Assembly: GCA_030426005.1 (NCBI GenBank)
Contig: JAUHZM010000030.1
Coordinates: 1-17,260, forward strand
Direction of reading: 5' to 3'
Length of the DNA stretch: 17,260 nt
Origin: Gammaproteobacteria bacterium
Lineage (GTDB): Bacteria > Pseudomonadota > Gammaproteobacteria > Arenicellales > Arenicellaceae
Shown here piece by piece: positions 1-7,281 of the stretch. The stretch's first letter is position 1, and every line of letters begins with the position of its first letter. Made by a program: the position numbers and the translations under genes. The notes under the pieces were generated by a model. It searched no databases, was not told the origin of the DNA, and was given only the letters and a program-made list of their open reading frames with translations.

Positions 1-392
1 TGCTGGCATTGAGAGACCGCAGCGCGCAACTCGGCGGCAGTGAGTTGACGTTTTATTTTGTCTTCGCCCCAAAAAACCAAGGCAGCTTGTTCGGCAGGTA
101 ACCCATGCGTGCCGTGGAGCAGGTTTTCGGCGTAGTTTAGGTGCGCATCGGGGAACCACTTGGTTTTGGCCATGATGTTGGATTCGACCATGACCTGTTG
201 GCCTTTGTCGCCGATGACATCACAGAAGTCCCAGACCGAAGACCAGAAAGCCTCAGGTTGATCAATACTCCATTGCCACAGTGCCTGGTAATCATCAGCG
301 TCGACATCGTGTCGACCTGCAAACTGGGTAAGTTTGGCCTGCGCCACGCGTTCTTCGCTGGGCTGCCATAATGGGGTCGAACTAGCGGTCAT
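1..392 (-). CDS. Acetoacetyl-CoA synthetase (acetoacetate-CoA ligase), N-terminal part, cut by window start
   Basis: The gene runs off the left edge; about 130 N-terminal codons are present from the ATG at 392. The protein starts MTASSTPLWQPSEERVAQAK and continues through DDYQALWQWSIDQPEAFWSS, then FPDAHLNYAENLL, ALVFWGE and a TAAELRAAV stretch. This is the typical N-terminal layout of acetoacetate-CoA ligases in the ANL (acyl-CoA synthetase) superfamily, which make acetoacetyl-CoA from acetoacetate, ATP and CoA. The AMP-binding and catalytic motifs lie outside the window. The gene is 23 nt downstream of maleylacetoacetate isomerase on the same strand, so it is the last visible gene of the tyrosine operon. 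This fits: acetoacetate is an end product of homogentisate breakdown and this enzyme would send it into central carbon or polyhydroxyalkanoate metabolism. I see no strong ribosome-binding site. The family call is from sequence memory, not a search. Confidence 0.85.
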   Translation of the reverse strand, partial: MTASSTPLWQPSEERVAQAKLTQFAGRHDVDADDYQALWQWSIDQPEAFWSSVWDFCDVIGDKGQQVMVESNIMAKTKWFPDAHLNYAENLLHGTHGLPAEQAALVFWGEDKIKRQLTAAELRAAVSQCQ

Positions 393-415
393 GATGTGGT
401 TCGCTTGTCATCGGG

Positions 416-1060
416 TTATTCGGCGTCCGGTTGGTTCTCCGGCGCTGCTTGGCTGAAGCTGGGTTCCTGTAAACAGCGTTCATTAATACGTCGGATGGTT
501 GGGTAATCGTCCAGCGGACAATTGAAGCGGTTCGCGTTGTAAACCTGTGGTACAAGACATAAGTCAGCTAGGCTGGGCGAGTCACCAAAGCAAAATTCGC
601 CGGTGGCTGCGTGGTTTGCTAAGCGTGTTTCCAGGGCGGTAAAGCCGGTCGCAATCCAATGTTGATACCACGCCTGCTTTTTTGCATCAGAAACCTGCAA
701 TTCACCGCTCAAATACTGTAAGACGCGCAGATTGTTTAATGGGTGAATGTCGCAACAAATCGATAAGGCTAATCCACGGACATACGCACGATCCAGCGCG
801 TTGTTCGGGAGCAATGCCGGTGTGGGATGCGTTTCATCAAGGTATTCCAGAATCGCCAGCGATTGTGACAGTACACGGTCCTCGGTGAACAGCGCGGGTA
901 CTAAGCCTTCCGGGTTATGTGCTTGGTAGTCAGTTTGTTTGTGCTCGCCACCATCGCGTATCAGATGGATTGGTAACAACGTGTGATCTATTTGTTTTAA
1001 GTTGAGCGCGATGCGAACTCGATACGCCGCGGTACTGCGAAAATAGCTCGCTAGCTTCAT
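416..1060 (-). CDS. maiA: Maleylacetoacetate isomerase (zeta-class glutathione S-transferase)
   Basis: This 214-residue protein isomerises maleylacetoacetate (4-maleyl to 4-fumaryl) using glutathione, the second-last step of the homogentisate pathway in the cytosol. The N-terminal thioredoxin-like domain starts with YFRSTAAYRVRIALNLK (residues 6-22), which aligns with the zeta-class S-S/T-x-S/A-x-R-V-R-I-A-L signature. S9/T10 are the likely glutathione-activating residues, and the signature cysteine of eukaryotic zeta enzymes is an alanine here, as is common in bacteria. NPEGLVPAL (about 49-57), with its cis-proline, and QSLAILEYLDETHP (about 66-79) complete the glutathione site. The rest is the all-helical C-terminal domain, including FCFGDSPSLADLCLVPQV. 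Length is normal for the family. Its ATG (1060-1058) overlaps the stop of the upstream VOC gene as TGATG, so the two are probably translationally coupled. Acetoacetyl-CoA synthetase follows 23 nt downstream. Confidence 0.93.
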   Translation of the reverse strand: MKLASYFRSTAAYRVRIALNLKQIDHTLLPIHLIRDGGEHKQTDYQAHNPEGLVPALFTEDRVLSQSLAILEYLDETHPTPALLPNNALDRAYVRGLALSICCDIHPLNNLRVLQYLSGELQVSDAKKQAWYQHWIATGFTALETRLANHAATGEFCFGDSPSLADLCLVPQVYNANRFNCPLDDYPTIRRINERCLQEPSFSQAAPENQPDAE

Positions 1061-1605
1061 CAGACTTCCCCATCAAACTCTTTGCTGTGTAGCCATTCAG
1101 CATGTTTGGGCGCACGCTTGGTTTTTGACCACTCTTCGAGCATATCCCATTTGACCGCATCCAGCCGTTTTAACTTTGCTTCTTCCTCAGGGTCAGGCGC
1201 CGACAATTCCAGACGGTGACCGTTGGGATCAAAGAAGTAGATTGAATGAAACACCGAGTGATCGGTGACACCTAATACATCAACACCATTGGTTTCAAGG
1301 TGTGTTTTGTAGGCCATGAGTGTGTCCATGTCCTTCACCTTAAATGCAATGTGTTGTACCCATTCGGGCGTGTTTGGGTCTCGGCCCATGCGTGGTTTGG
1401 TCGGAAGTTCGAAGAAGGCCAGCACATTGCCCTGCCCGGCATCGAGGAAGACGTGCATGTATGGGTCAGGTTCCTTGGTGGAGGGTACCTGATCCTCGGC
1501 AATCGCCAGCACGAAATCCATTTTCAGGTTTTTTACATACCATTCGACGGTTTCCTTGGCGTCGTGACACCGGTAAGCAACATGATGGATTTTCTCAATG
1601 TGCAT
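1060..1605 (-). CDS. Single-chain VOC (glyoxalase/extradiol dioxygenase fold) protein of the tyrosine operon
   Basis: I place the start at the ATG at 1605 (181 residues) because AGGAGGAG (1618-1611) lies five bases upstream; the open frame extends to 1632 but without such a site. The protein has two beta-alpha-beta-beta-beta modules: one starts at IHHVAYRCHD (residues 6-15), the other at VQHIAFKVKD (83-92) and ends in IYFFDPNGHRLEL (122-134). H8, H85 and E133 occupy the positions of the VOC two-His-one-carboxylate metal triad, so a metal-dependent enzyme is expected. Y123 lies ten residues before E133, a spacing also found in type I extradiol dioxygenases. The gene lies between fumarylacetoacetase and maleylacetoacetate isomerase, and no homogentisate dioxygenase of the usual cupin type is in the window. 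It might therefore act on homogentisate or a related intermediate, or be an accessory glyoxalase-like enzyme. Fold and metal triad are fairly sure; the substrate is unknown. Confidence 0.85.
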   Translation of the reverse strand: MHIEKIHHVAYRCHDAKETVEWYVKNLKMDFVLAIAEDQVPSTKEPDPYMHVFLDAGQGNVLAFFELPTKPRMGRDPNTPEWVQHIAFKVKDMDTLMAYKTHLETNGVDVLGVTDHSVFHSIYFFDPNGHRLELSAPDPEEEAKLKRLDAVKWDMLEEWSKTKRAPKHAEWLHSKEFDGEV

Positions 1606-1610
1606 GTCTT

Positions 1611-1618
1611 CTCCTCCT
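1611..1618 (-). promoter_or_regulatory. Strong Shine-Dalgarno of the VOC gene
   Basis: AGGAGGAG on the minus strand, five bases before the ATG at 1605. It decides the start of the VOC gene in favour of 1605 over the longer frame from 1632, and it is the strongest ribosome-binding site of the tyrosine operon. Confidence 0.8.
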
Positions 1619-1640
1619 CGCGGTCGGCGCAACGCCGATA

Positions 1641-2960
1641 CTAATAGTCAATCGCGGGTAATACGGTGGCGGCTGCTTGGCCGAACCCAATACGTACCGC
1701 GCTGTCGTTTTGGCACCAGCCTGTTAGGATCACGGTATCGCCATCTTCCAAGAAGGTGCGTTGTTCGCCGTTAGATAAGGTCACCGGTTCGCGACCGCCG
1801 ACGGTGGCTTCTAGCAACGCGCCAACGCTGTCTCGAGTAACGCCGGATTGAGTGCCACTGCCGAAGAAGTCACCGGGCTTCAGGTTGCAGCCGTTAACCG
1901 TGTGATGGGTGACCATTTGAGCGATGGTCCAGTAGGACTGATTAAAGTTGCTCAGCGCGAGTCGTTCAGGCGCGGTACCCGCAGCTCGCATGGCCGCCGT
2001 TTGAATGAGTACTTCAAGATGCATATCAACGGCGCCGGTATTGCGGTGGTCATGTGAATCGAGATATGGCAGAGGCTGGGGATCTTCTGCTGGACGGGTC
2101 CAGCTTTGTCGATACGGTGCCAGTGCTTCCATGGTGACAATCCACGGCGACACGGTAGATGCAAAACTTTTGGATAAAAACGGGCCCAGTGGTTGGTATT
2201 CCCAGGCTTGGATATCGCGCGCGGACCAATCATTGAACATGCACAAACCGAATACGTGTTGTTCTGCGTCGGCCAGCTTCACCGGATGACCTAGCTGGTT
2301 TTCAGTACCGATGTAGATACCAACCTCGAGTTCATAGTCGAGGCGTTTACAGGGCGCAAGTGCCGGTGTGTCAGCGTCGGGCGCTTTCAATTGGCCATTT
2401 GGGCGATGAAATGAGTGACCAGACATCGCTATGGATGAGCTGCGTCCGTGATAACCAATCGGAATCCACTGATAGTTGGGTAACAACGGGTTGTCTGGAC
2501 GGAACAGTTTGCCAACGTTGGTCGCGTGATTAATCGAGGTGTAAAAGTCGGTGTAATCCCCGATCTGCGCAGGCACGTCGTATTCCGCCTCAGATTGCGG
2601 CACCAAACATGGCGCCAGAGTGTCCTGCAAAGACGAACCGACCGCGAGACCGGCAGATACTGCTTCGCGTACCGCTGACCATACGCCTTGCCCGAGCGCC
2701 ATAAAGGCATTGAGTTTTGGCAAGCTCAACGCTTTGAGGCTAGCATCGAGAGTGGCGTCAAATGCGGATGCGGCGTGTGCGGCTTGCATATCGAGAATTT
2801 GATCGCCGATCGCAATCCCCGCACGGAATGATTCCGAGGTGCCCTTGCGACGGAAGATGCTGAACGGCAGGTTTTGGATCGGAAAATCGCTGTCGGGCTG
2901 ATTTGCGCTGTCGACCCAACTTTTTAATTCCGGACTGTGCGTGTGGTTGACATTGATCAT
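1641..2960 (-). CDS. fahA: Fumarylacetoacetase (fumarylacetoacetate hydrolase)
   Basis: This 439-residue enzyme hydrolyses fumarylacetoacetate to fumarate and acetoacetate, the last step of homogentisate degradation. Residues 1-130 form the N-terminal domain (LPFSIFRRKG near 31-40 is typical). The catalytic FAH domain follows: DFYTSINHATNVG (138-150), IPIGYHGRSSS (167-176), YELEVGIYIG (209-218) and FNDWSARDIQAWEYQPLGPF (242-261). By comparison with the mammalian enzyme, metal ligands are D138, E210, E212 and D244, and H145 is the catalytic general base. All are present with consistent spacing (offset 11-12 residues). Length is close to the roughly 420-residue eukaryotic enzyme. It lies 14 nt downstream of hpd and 35 nt upstream of the VOC gene on the same strand. 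The call is secure; the start at 2960 is supported by position but has only a weak ribosome-binding site. Confidence 0.96.
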   Translation of the reverse strand: MINVNHTHSPELKSWVDSANQPDSDFPIQNLPFSIFRRKGTSESFRAGIAIGDQILDMQAAHAASAFDATLDASLKALSLPKLNAFMALGQGVWSAVREAVSAGLAVGSSLQDTLAPCLVPQSEAEYDVPAQIGDYTDFYTSINHATNVGKLFRPDNPLLPNYQWIPIGYHGRSSSIAMSGHSFHRPNGQLKAPDADTPALAPCKRLDYELEVGIYIGTENQLGHPVKLADAEQHVFGLCMFNDWSARDIQAWEYQPLGPFLSKSFASTVSPWIVTMEALAPYRQSWTRPAEDPQPLPYLDSHDHRNTGAVDMHLEVLIQTAAMRAAGTAPERLALSNFNQSYWTIAQMVTHHTVNGCNLKPGDFFGSGTQSGVTRDSVGALLEATVGGREPVTLSNGEQRTFLEDGDTVILTGWCQNDSAVRIGFGQAAATVLPAIDY

Positions 2961-2974
2961 AATGAATCCGCTAG

Positions 2975-4054
2975 TTATTTGTTGGTGGCGATCACGCCGC
3001 GCTCAATTTGGTCGCGTTCGATGGACTCGAATAGGGCTTTAAAGTTGCCTTCGCCGAATCCATCGTCTTTTTTGCGCTGAATAAACTCAAAGAATACCGG
3101 GCCAATTAGCGTGTCAGAAAAAATCTGCAGCAGCAGTCGAGGATCGCCGTCTTCGGTACTGCCATCCATTAAGATACCACGGGATTTGAGTTCATCGACC
3201 GGTTCGCCATGACCGGGCAGGCGCTCGTCCAACATGGCGTAGTAGGTTTCTGGTGGCGCGCTCATAAACGGCATACCACGCTCTTTGAGTTTGTCCCAGC
3301 ACGCGATCAGGTCATCACAGGAGAATGCAATGTGTTGAATGCCCTCGCCGTTGTATGCCATCAAGAATTCTTCGATCTGGCCAGTTTCTTTGGAGGCTTC
3401 CTCATTTAATGGGATACGAATCAAGCCATCTGGTGCGGTCAATGCTTTGGATAATAGCCCGGTGTACTCGCCTTTGATGTCGAAATAGCGGATTTCTTTG
3501 AAATTGAATAAGCGTTCATAAAAGTCCGCCCAGTACTGCATGCGTCCGCGATACACGTTATGCGTTAGATGATCGATGATATTGAATCCACACCCTTCAG
3601 GGTGGCGGTCAACACCGTCGATAAATTTGAAGTCGATGTCGTAGATTGATGAGCCTTCTTCAAAACGATCAACAAGGTACAGCGGTGCGCCACCAATACC
3701 TTTGATGGCCGGTAAGCGGAGTTCCATCGGGCCAGTCGGAATATCAACGGGTTGTGCGCCCAGCTCCAGTGCACGACGGTAGGCCAACTGTGCATCTTTC
3801 ACACGGAACGCCATACCACATGCCGAGGGGCCGTGTTCCTGCGCGAAGTAGTACGCCACACTTTTCGGCTCGTAGTTAATCAGCAGGTTAATACCGCCTT
3901 GTCGATACAAATGCACGTCCTTCGAGCGATGTTCTGCGACTTTTGTGAAGCCGGACATTTCAAACACAGGTTCCAGTACGCCACGTTTAGTGGAAGCAAA
4001 TTCAATAAACTCAAAGCCGCACAACCCCATTGGGTTGTCGAATAAATCAGTCAT
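2975..4054 (-). CDS. hpd: 4-hydroxyphenylpyruvate dioxygenase
   Basis: This 359-residue Fe(II) enzyme converts 4-hydroxyphenylpyruvate and O2 to homogentisate and CO2, committing tyrosine and phenylalanine to the homogentisate route. It has two VOC modules. The N-terminal one starts at GLCGFEFIEFA (10-20) and is structural. The C-terminal one carries the iron ligands H162 (IIDHLTHNV), H241 (GEGIQHIAF) and E323 (GPVFFEFIQRK), one residue off the numbering I recall for the Pseudomonas enzyme. GFGEGNFKALFESIERDQ (332-349) is the characteristic C-terminal active-site lid helix. Length is the bacterial norm. It is the first gene of the minus-strand operon, preceded by a sigma70-like promoter with two tandem MarR-type palindromes and a divergent MarR gene. 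It is therefore probably controlled by that regulator in response to a pathway metabolite (inference). No strong Shine-Dalgarno is visible. Confidence 0.97.
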   Translation of the reverse strand: MTDLFDNPMGLCGFEFIEFASTKRGVLEPVFEMSGFTKVAEHRSKDVHLYRQGGINLLINYEPKSVAYYFAQEHGPSACGMAFRVKDAQLAYRRALELGAQPVDIPTGPMELRLPAIKGIGGAPLYLVDRFEEGSSIYDIDFKFIDGVDRHPEGCGFNIIDHLTHNVYRGRMQYWADFYERLFNFKEIRYFDIKGEYTGLLSKALTAPDGLIRIPLNEEASKETGQIEEFLMAYNGEGIQHIAFSCDDLIACWDKLKERGMPFMSAPPETYYAMLDERLPGHGEPVDELKSRGILMDGSTEDGDPRLLLQIFSDTLIGPVFFEFIQRKKDDGFGEGNFKALFESIERDQIERGVIATNK

Positions 4055-4130
4055 GACAATATCTCAAAGGTTGGTAAGCCCGCGTTGGCCAGATACCCTG
4101 CTTTGCGCTTTGATCGCTCGCGAGCTAGAA

Positions 4131-4148
4131 TAGTTGTTATTGCAACTA
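4131..4148. promoter_or_regulatory. Candidate MarR operator, copy 1 (TAGTTG-N6-CAACTA)
   Basis: An 18-bp palindrome with perfect 6-bp arms, TAGTTG (4131-4136) and CAACTA (4143-4148). It lies in the intergenic region between hpd and the divergent MarR gene, just downstream of the predicted hpd -10 box on the minus strand. The right part is TTGCAACTAA, identical to copy 2. Occupation here should block hpd transcription. The regulator assignment is inferred from adjacency. Confidence 0.7.
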
Positions 4149-4176
4149 ATATAGTTGGTGTTGCAACTAATTGCAA
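4148..4176 (-). promoter_or_regulatory. Predicted sigma70-type promoter of the hpd operon
   Basis: On the minus strand, -35 TTGCAA (4176-4171), a 17-bp spacer and -10 TATATT (4153-4148). This is a close match to the consensus at ideal spacing, and it overlaps both palindromes, as expected of a repressible promoter. Transcription would start near 4141, leaving a leader of roughly 85 nt before hpd. Confidence 0.6.
4152..4169. promoter_or_regulatory. Candidate MarR operator, copy 2 (TAGTTG-N6-CAACTA)
   Basis: Second copy of the same palindrome: TAGTTG (4152-4157) and CAACTA (4164-4169), centred 21 bp from copy 1, i.e. two helical turns, so two dimers could bind the same face of the DNA. It fills the spacer between the predicted hpd -35 and -10 boxes. 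A further ATTGCAA half-site follows at 4170-4176. Confidence 0.7.
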
Positions 4177-4227
4177 ACCTATCCTGCCATGGTTTCGCGA
4201 TGCTGTAGACACCGGCGAGAACACTGA

Positions 4228-4692
4228 ATGAGCAAGACCCGCCCCGATATTCTTACCTTAGAACGATATTTGCCGTACCGATTAGCGACCTTATCGAACC
4301 GAATCAGTGGCATCATTGCACAAACCTACAAAGATAAGTTTGGTTTGTCGGTAACAGAATGGCGTATTATGGCCGTGCTTGGTGAATACCCCGGCGCGTC
4401 GGCGGACGAAGTATCGGTGAAGATACAAATCGAAAAGTCGATTGTGAGTCGATCGCTACAAAAGCTCTTAGCACGCCACCTTGTGGTACGTGAGGTCGAT
4501 AGTGCTGATCGGCGTCGACAAAACCTGACGCTCACCAAAACCGGCAAGGATGTGTATCGGCAAATTGTGCCTGTTTCTTACGACTATGAAGACCAATTGC
4601 TCACCTGTTTTAATTCTGAAGAACAAGCCTTGTTCGACGCCTTGTTAGATCGCTTATACGATCAAGCTGATACCATCGATTTGAACCCATAA
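4228..4692 (+). CDS. MarR-family transcriptional regulator, probable regulator of the tyrosine operon
   Basis: This is a 154-residue winged-helix protein of normal MarR length. After an N-terminal helix (LERYLPYRLATLSNRISGII), the DNA-binding domain runs through SVTEWRIMAVLGEYPGASAD (about 40-60), the recognition-helix region IEKSIVSRSLQKLLARHLV and the wing REVDSADRRRQNLTLTKTG (about 89-108). The DRR wing motif is classic for MarR. The C-terminal helices form the dimer interface and ligand pocket. It is divergent from hpd across 173 bp carrying two tandem palindromes, so it most likely represses the tyrosine operon and itself; the inducer may be homogentisate or a neighbour (inference). The best-known Pseudomonas regulator of this pathway, HmgR, is IclR-type, so this is a different solution. 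A weak GGCGAG-like ribosome-binding site precedes the ATG. The M1 aminopeptidase starts 18 nt after its stop. Confidence 0.92.
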   Translation: MSKTRPDILTLERYLPYRLATLSNRISGIIAQTYKDKFGLSVTEWRIMAVLGEYPGASADEVSVKIQIEKSIVSRSLQKLLARHLVVREVDSADRRRQNLTLTKTGKDVYRQIVPVSYDYEDQLLTCFNSEEQALFDALLDRLYDQADTIDLNP

Positions 4693-4710
4693 CCCCAAAC
4701 TCCTTATTTT

Positions 4711-7281
4711 ATGAAGTATCTAAATCTTATTTTCGCGCTGTTCGTCTTTACTGTCAGTGCACAGGCCGAGACTGTTGATTATCGGGTCAGTGACGATGTG
4801 AATCCCCAATTTCAGGCCATCACCCTGACTCTGGATCCGGATATGTCGACGTTTACTGGTGTGACGGAAATTCATCTGGTCGCCGCCGCAGAGGTGTCGC
4901 GCCTTGAGTTTTATCAGTCAGGGCTCACGCTTGAGAGCGTGGACTTACAACAAGGTAAGCAGACCTGGCCGATGACCGTCAAAGCAGCTCAGCATGACAT
5001 TCAACATGCCACCACTGGCGCGAAAATCGCGCCCGGCAATTATGTGCTTAAGATTTCGTATCAAGGCAAAATTAACGACACCTCAGATGGTGCGTATGTG
5101 TCGCGTTTTGATGGGCGTAACTACATTTCTACGCAGTTCGAAGACATGCATGCACGGAAAGCATTTCCAGGTATCGATGAACCCGATGCCAAAATTCCGT
5201 ACCAACTGACCATCTCTGCGCCGGAGAAACACGTTGTATTGTCAAATACGCCAGTAAGTAAGCGAAACGTTACTGACGGTGTGCAAACTGTGTACTTTGA
5301 AAAAACCAAGCCGATGCCGAGTTATCTGGTGGCATTTGCGGTTGGTGAGTTCGACTCGGTGCCGATTGAAGGCTTGTCGATACCGGGCCGCATTTACACG
5401 CCAAAAGGTCAGTCTCAAGACGCGTTATTTGCAGCGCGGCGCACCGCGGAAATTTTGCGCTATTTGGAAGCGTATTTTGGCCAGCCCTACCCCTACAAAA
5501 AACTCGACTTTGTTGCTGTGCCGACCTTCACGCACGGCGCGATGGAGAACGTAGGCTTGGTGACCTATCGCAGCGAAATTTTGTTGCGTGGCGAAAACCC
5601 GGTGTTGGCTGAGCAGTCCACGCCTCTGATGGTGATTGCGCACGAACTGGCACATATGTGGTACGGCAATCTGGTGACCATGGCGTGGTGGGATGACTTG
5701 TGGCTGAATGAGGCATTTGCTTCATTTATGGCCGCTCGCCTCATGCAGGACCTGTACCCGGAACATAATTATGAGACACGTTTGGTGGCGGAGCGCGCGT
5801 TTGGCCCAGATGCGGCTGCAACGACCAAACCGGTTAAGAAGACTGTTCGAGTGGCCGCAGACGTCATGGATGGTTTGGGACTGAACTATAGTAAAGGCGA
5901 GGCAATCTTGCATTGGATCGAGTCGCAAATTGGCAGTGACGCGTTTCAGGCTGCGGTTCGTGAATACATGACTGAGTTTGCCTGGCGCAATGCGAAAGCG
6001 GATGATTTATGGCGTGTGCTCACCAAAGCATCAAAAACCGATGTTGGTTCAATGATGCGCACCTACCTAGAGCAACCCAGTTATCCATTGGTAGTATTTG
6101 ATGCTGATGGTGAAGTTCAGCAGCGGCGGTATCATCTCACTGGGGCAGATGTGCCAGAACAGGCGTGGACTGTGCCGCTGAGTCTCAAGTTGAAGCGAGA
6201 CGGAAAAATTGTGACCCAGCAAATCTTATTGAATGCAGAGCAACAGACTTTTCCAGCGCTGGCTAATGCGGATTGGATATACCCGAACACGGAAGCCAAT
6301 GGCTACTACCGCTGGCGTATTCCTCAGCAGCAACTTACTGCCATGTTGCAGGATTTGGATTCGTTCACGGTACGAGAGAAGAAAGCCTTACTCTACAACG
6401 CCGAGGCGCTGTTGAATGCCGGCGAGATGGGGTTTGCCGAGTTTATGTCCGTGCTGGAGGCGTTATCGCTGCAAAAGGATCCCGCCGTGGCGCGCAGTGT
6501 GGTGAGTGTGTTGGCTGGTTTTGAGTACTTGATTGACGCAGACAACGAAGCGGCGTTTGGTCGCTTTGTGGAGTCGCGCTTGATTCACTGGTTTGATGCC
6601 TTAGGTACGGTGGATCGTGATCAAGATTCAGATGATCAACTGCGACTTCGACACAGTGTGTTTGGCTTGCTGAGCAAATACTCTGACAATGAAGCTGTGC
6701 AAAATGCGGCTAATGACCTTGCCACCGCGTTTCTATCGAATCCTCAACTTGAGCACCGTCAGATGGCAGCGCGTGCCTTGCGTGCAGTAGCACAACGTGG
6801 TGATAAAAAATGGTTGGCACGTTATGAGAAAGCGCTCACAGCGAGTCGCGATGCCAACGTGAAGTCAGTTATTCAGCGAGCACTGAATTTCAAGGGTGAG
6901 ACGCTGATGCTGGCCGTCCTCGATTTGGCGATGAGCGATACGATTAATCCCGCAGACACTATGTCCGTAATCAGCGCGGTTGCGATGGTGCAAGATGATC
7001 CTGCGCCCTTTTACGCATGGTTGAGTAAAAATTTAGAGTTGCTGGCGAAAAAGATACCGGATTACCACGTGACGCGCATACCGCAATATGTGTCCCGGAG
7101 TTGCGATGCCGACACCATCAAGCTAGCTGATGAGTTGTATTCAAACGTCGCTGGAGCGTATGAAGGTATGACGCGGGGTTGGGAGATAGCCAAAGCCAGC
7201 TCTGAGCAATGTGTTACGTTGAAGAAACGTTATCAGACCACTTTTAACGCATATCTAACTGCGTCGAGCTCAATCAAATAA
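4711..7281 (+). CDS. Exported M1-family zinc aminopeptidase
   Basis: This is an 856-residue gluzincin aminopeptidase that removes N-terminal residues from peptides. The first 19 residues (MKYLNLIFALFVFTVSAQA) are a clear Sec signal peptide with AQA cleavage, so the enzyme acts in the periplasm or outside the cell. The order is an N-terminal beta domain (about 20-215), the exopeptidase motif GAMEN (276-280), HELAH (311-315) with the third zinc ligand E334 18 residues later (the HEXXH-X18-E site of M1), and the transition-state tyrosine Y393 in GLNYSKGEA. A beta domain and a long helical ERAP1-like C-terminal domain (about 530-850) complete a canonical four-domain enzyme, closer to eukaryotic-type M1 peptidases than to cytosolic E. 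coli PepN. It starts 18 nt after the MarR gene, so co-transcription is possible, but no strong Shine-Dalgarno is visible. Its 3' end overlaps the convergent small gene by 12 bp. Confidence 0.95.
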   Translation: MKYLNLIFALFVFTVSAQAETVDYRVSDDVNPQFQAITLTLDPDMSTFTGVTEIHLVAAAEVSRLEFYQSGLTLESVDLQQGKQTWPMTVKAAQHDIQHATTGAKIAPGNYVLKISYQGKINDTSDGAYVSRFDGRNYISTQFEDMHARKAFPGIDEPDAKIPYQLTISAPEKHVVLSNTPVSKRNVTDGVQTVYFEKTKPMPSYLVAFAVGEFDSVPIEGLSIPGRIYTPKGQSQDALFAARRTAEILRYLEAYFGQPYPYKKLDFVAVPTFTHGAMENVGLVTYRSEILLRGENPVLAEQSTPLMVIAHELAHMWYGNLVTMAWWDDLWLNEAFASFMAARLMQDLYPEHNYETRLVAERAFGPDAAATTKPVKKTVRVAADVMDGLGLNYSKGEAILHWIESQIGSDAFQAAVREYMTEFAWRNAKADDLWRVLTKASKTDVGSMMRTYLEQPSYPLVVFDADGEVQQRRYHLTGADVPEQAWTVPLSLKLKRDGKIVTQQILLNAEQQTFPALANADWIYPNTEANGYYRWRIPQQQLTAMLQDLDSFTVREKKALLYNAEALLNAGEMGFAEFMSVLEALSLQKDPAVARSVVSVLAGFEYLIDADNEAAFGRFVESRLIHWFDALGTVDRDQDSDDQLRLRHSVFGLLSKYSDNEAVQNAANDLATAFLSNPQLEHRQMAARALRAVAQRGDKKWLARYEKALTASRDANVKSVIQRALNFKGETLMLAVLDLAMSDTINPADTMSVISAVAMVQDDPAPFYAWLSKNLELLAKKIPDYHVTRIPQYVSRSCDADTIKLADELYSNVAGAYEGMTRGWEIAKASSEQCVTLKKRYQTTFNAYLTASSSIK

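Noticed and set aside
141..371. Plus-strand 76-codon frame opposite the acetoacetyl-CoA synthetase start
   Set aside because: The minus-strand reading matches a known enzyme family throughout; this frame is its shadow.
1300..1661. Two overlapping plus-strand open frames opposite the VOC gene
   Set aside because: They are antisense to a gene with clear family motifs, lack ribosome-binding sites and have no recognisable domains.
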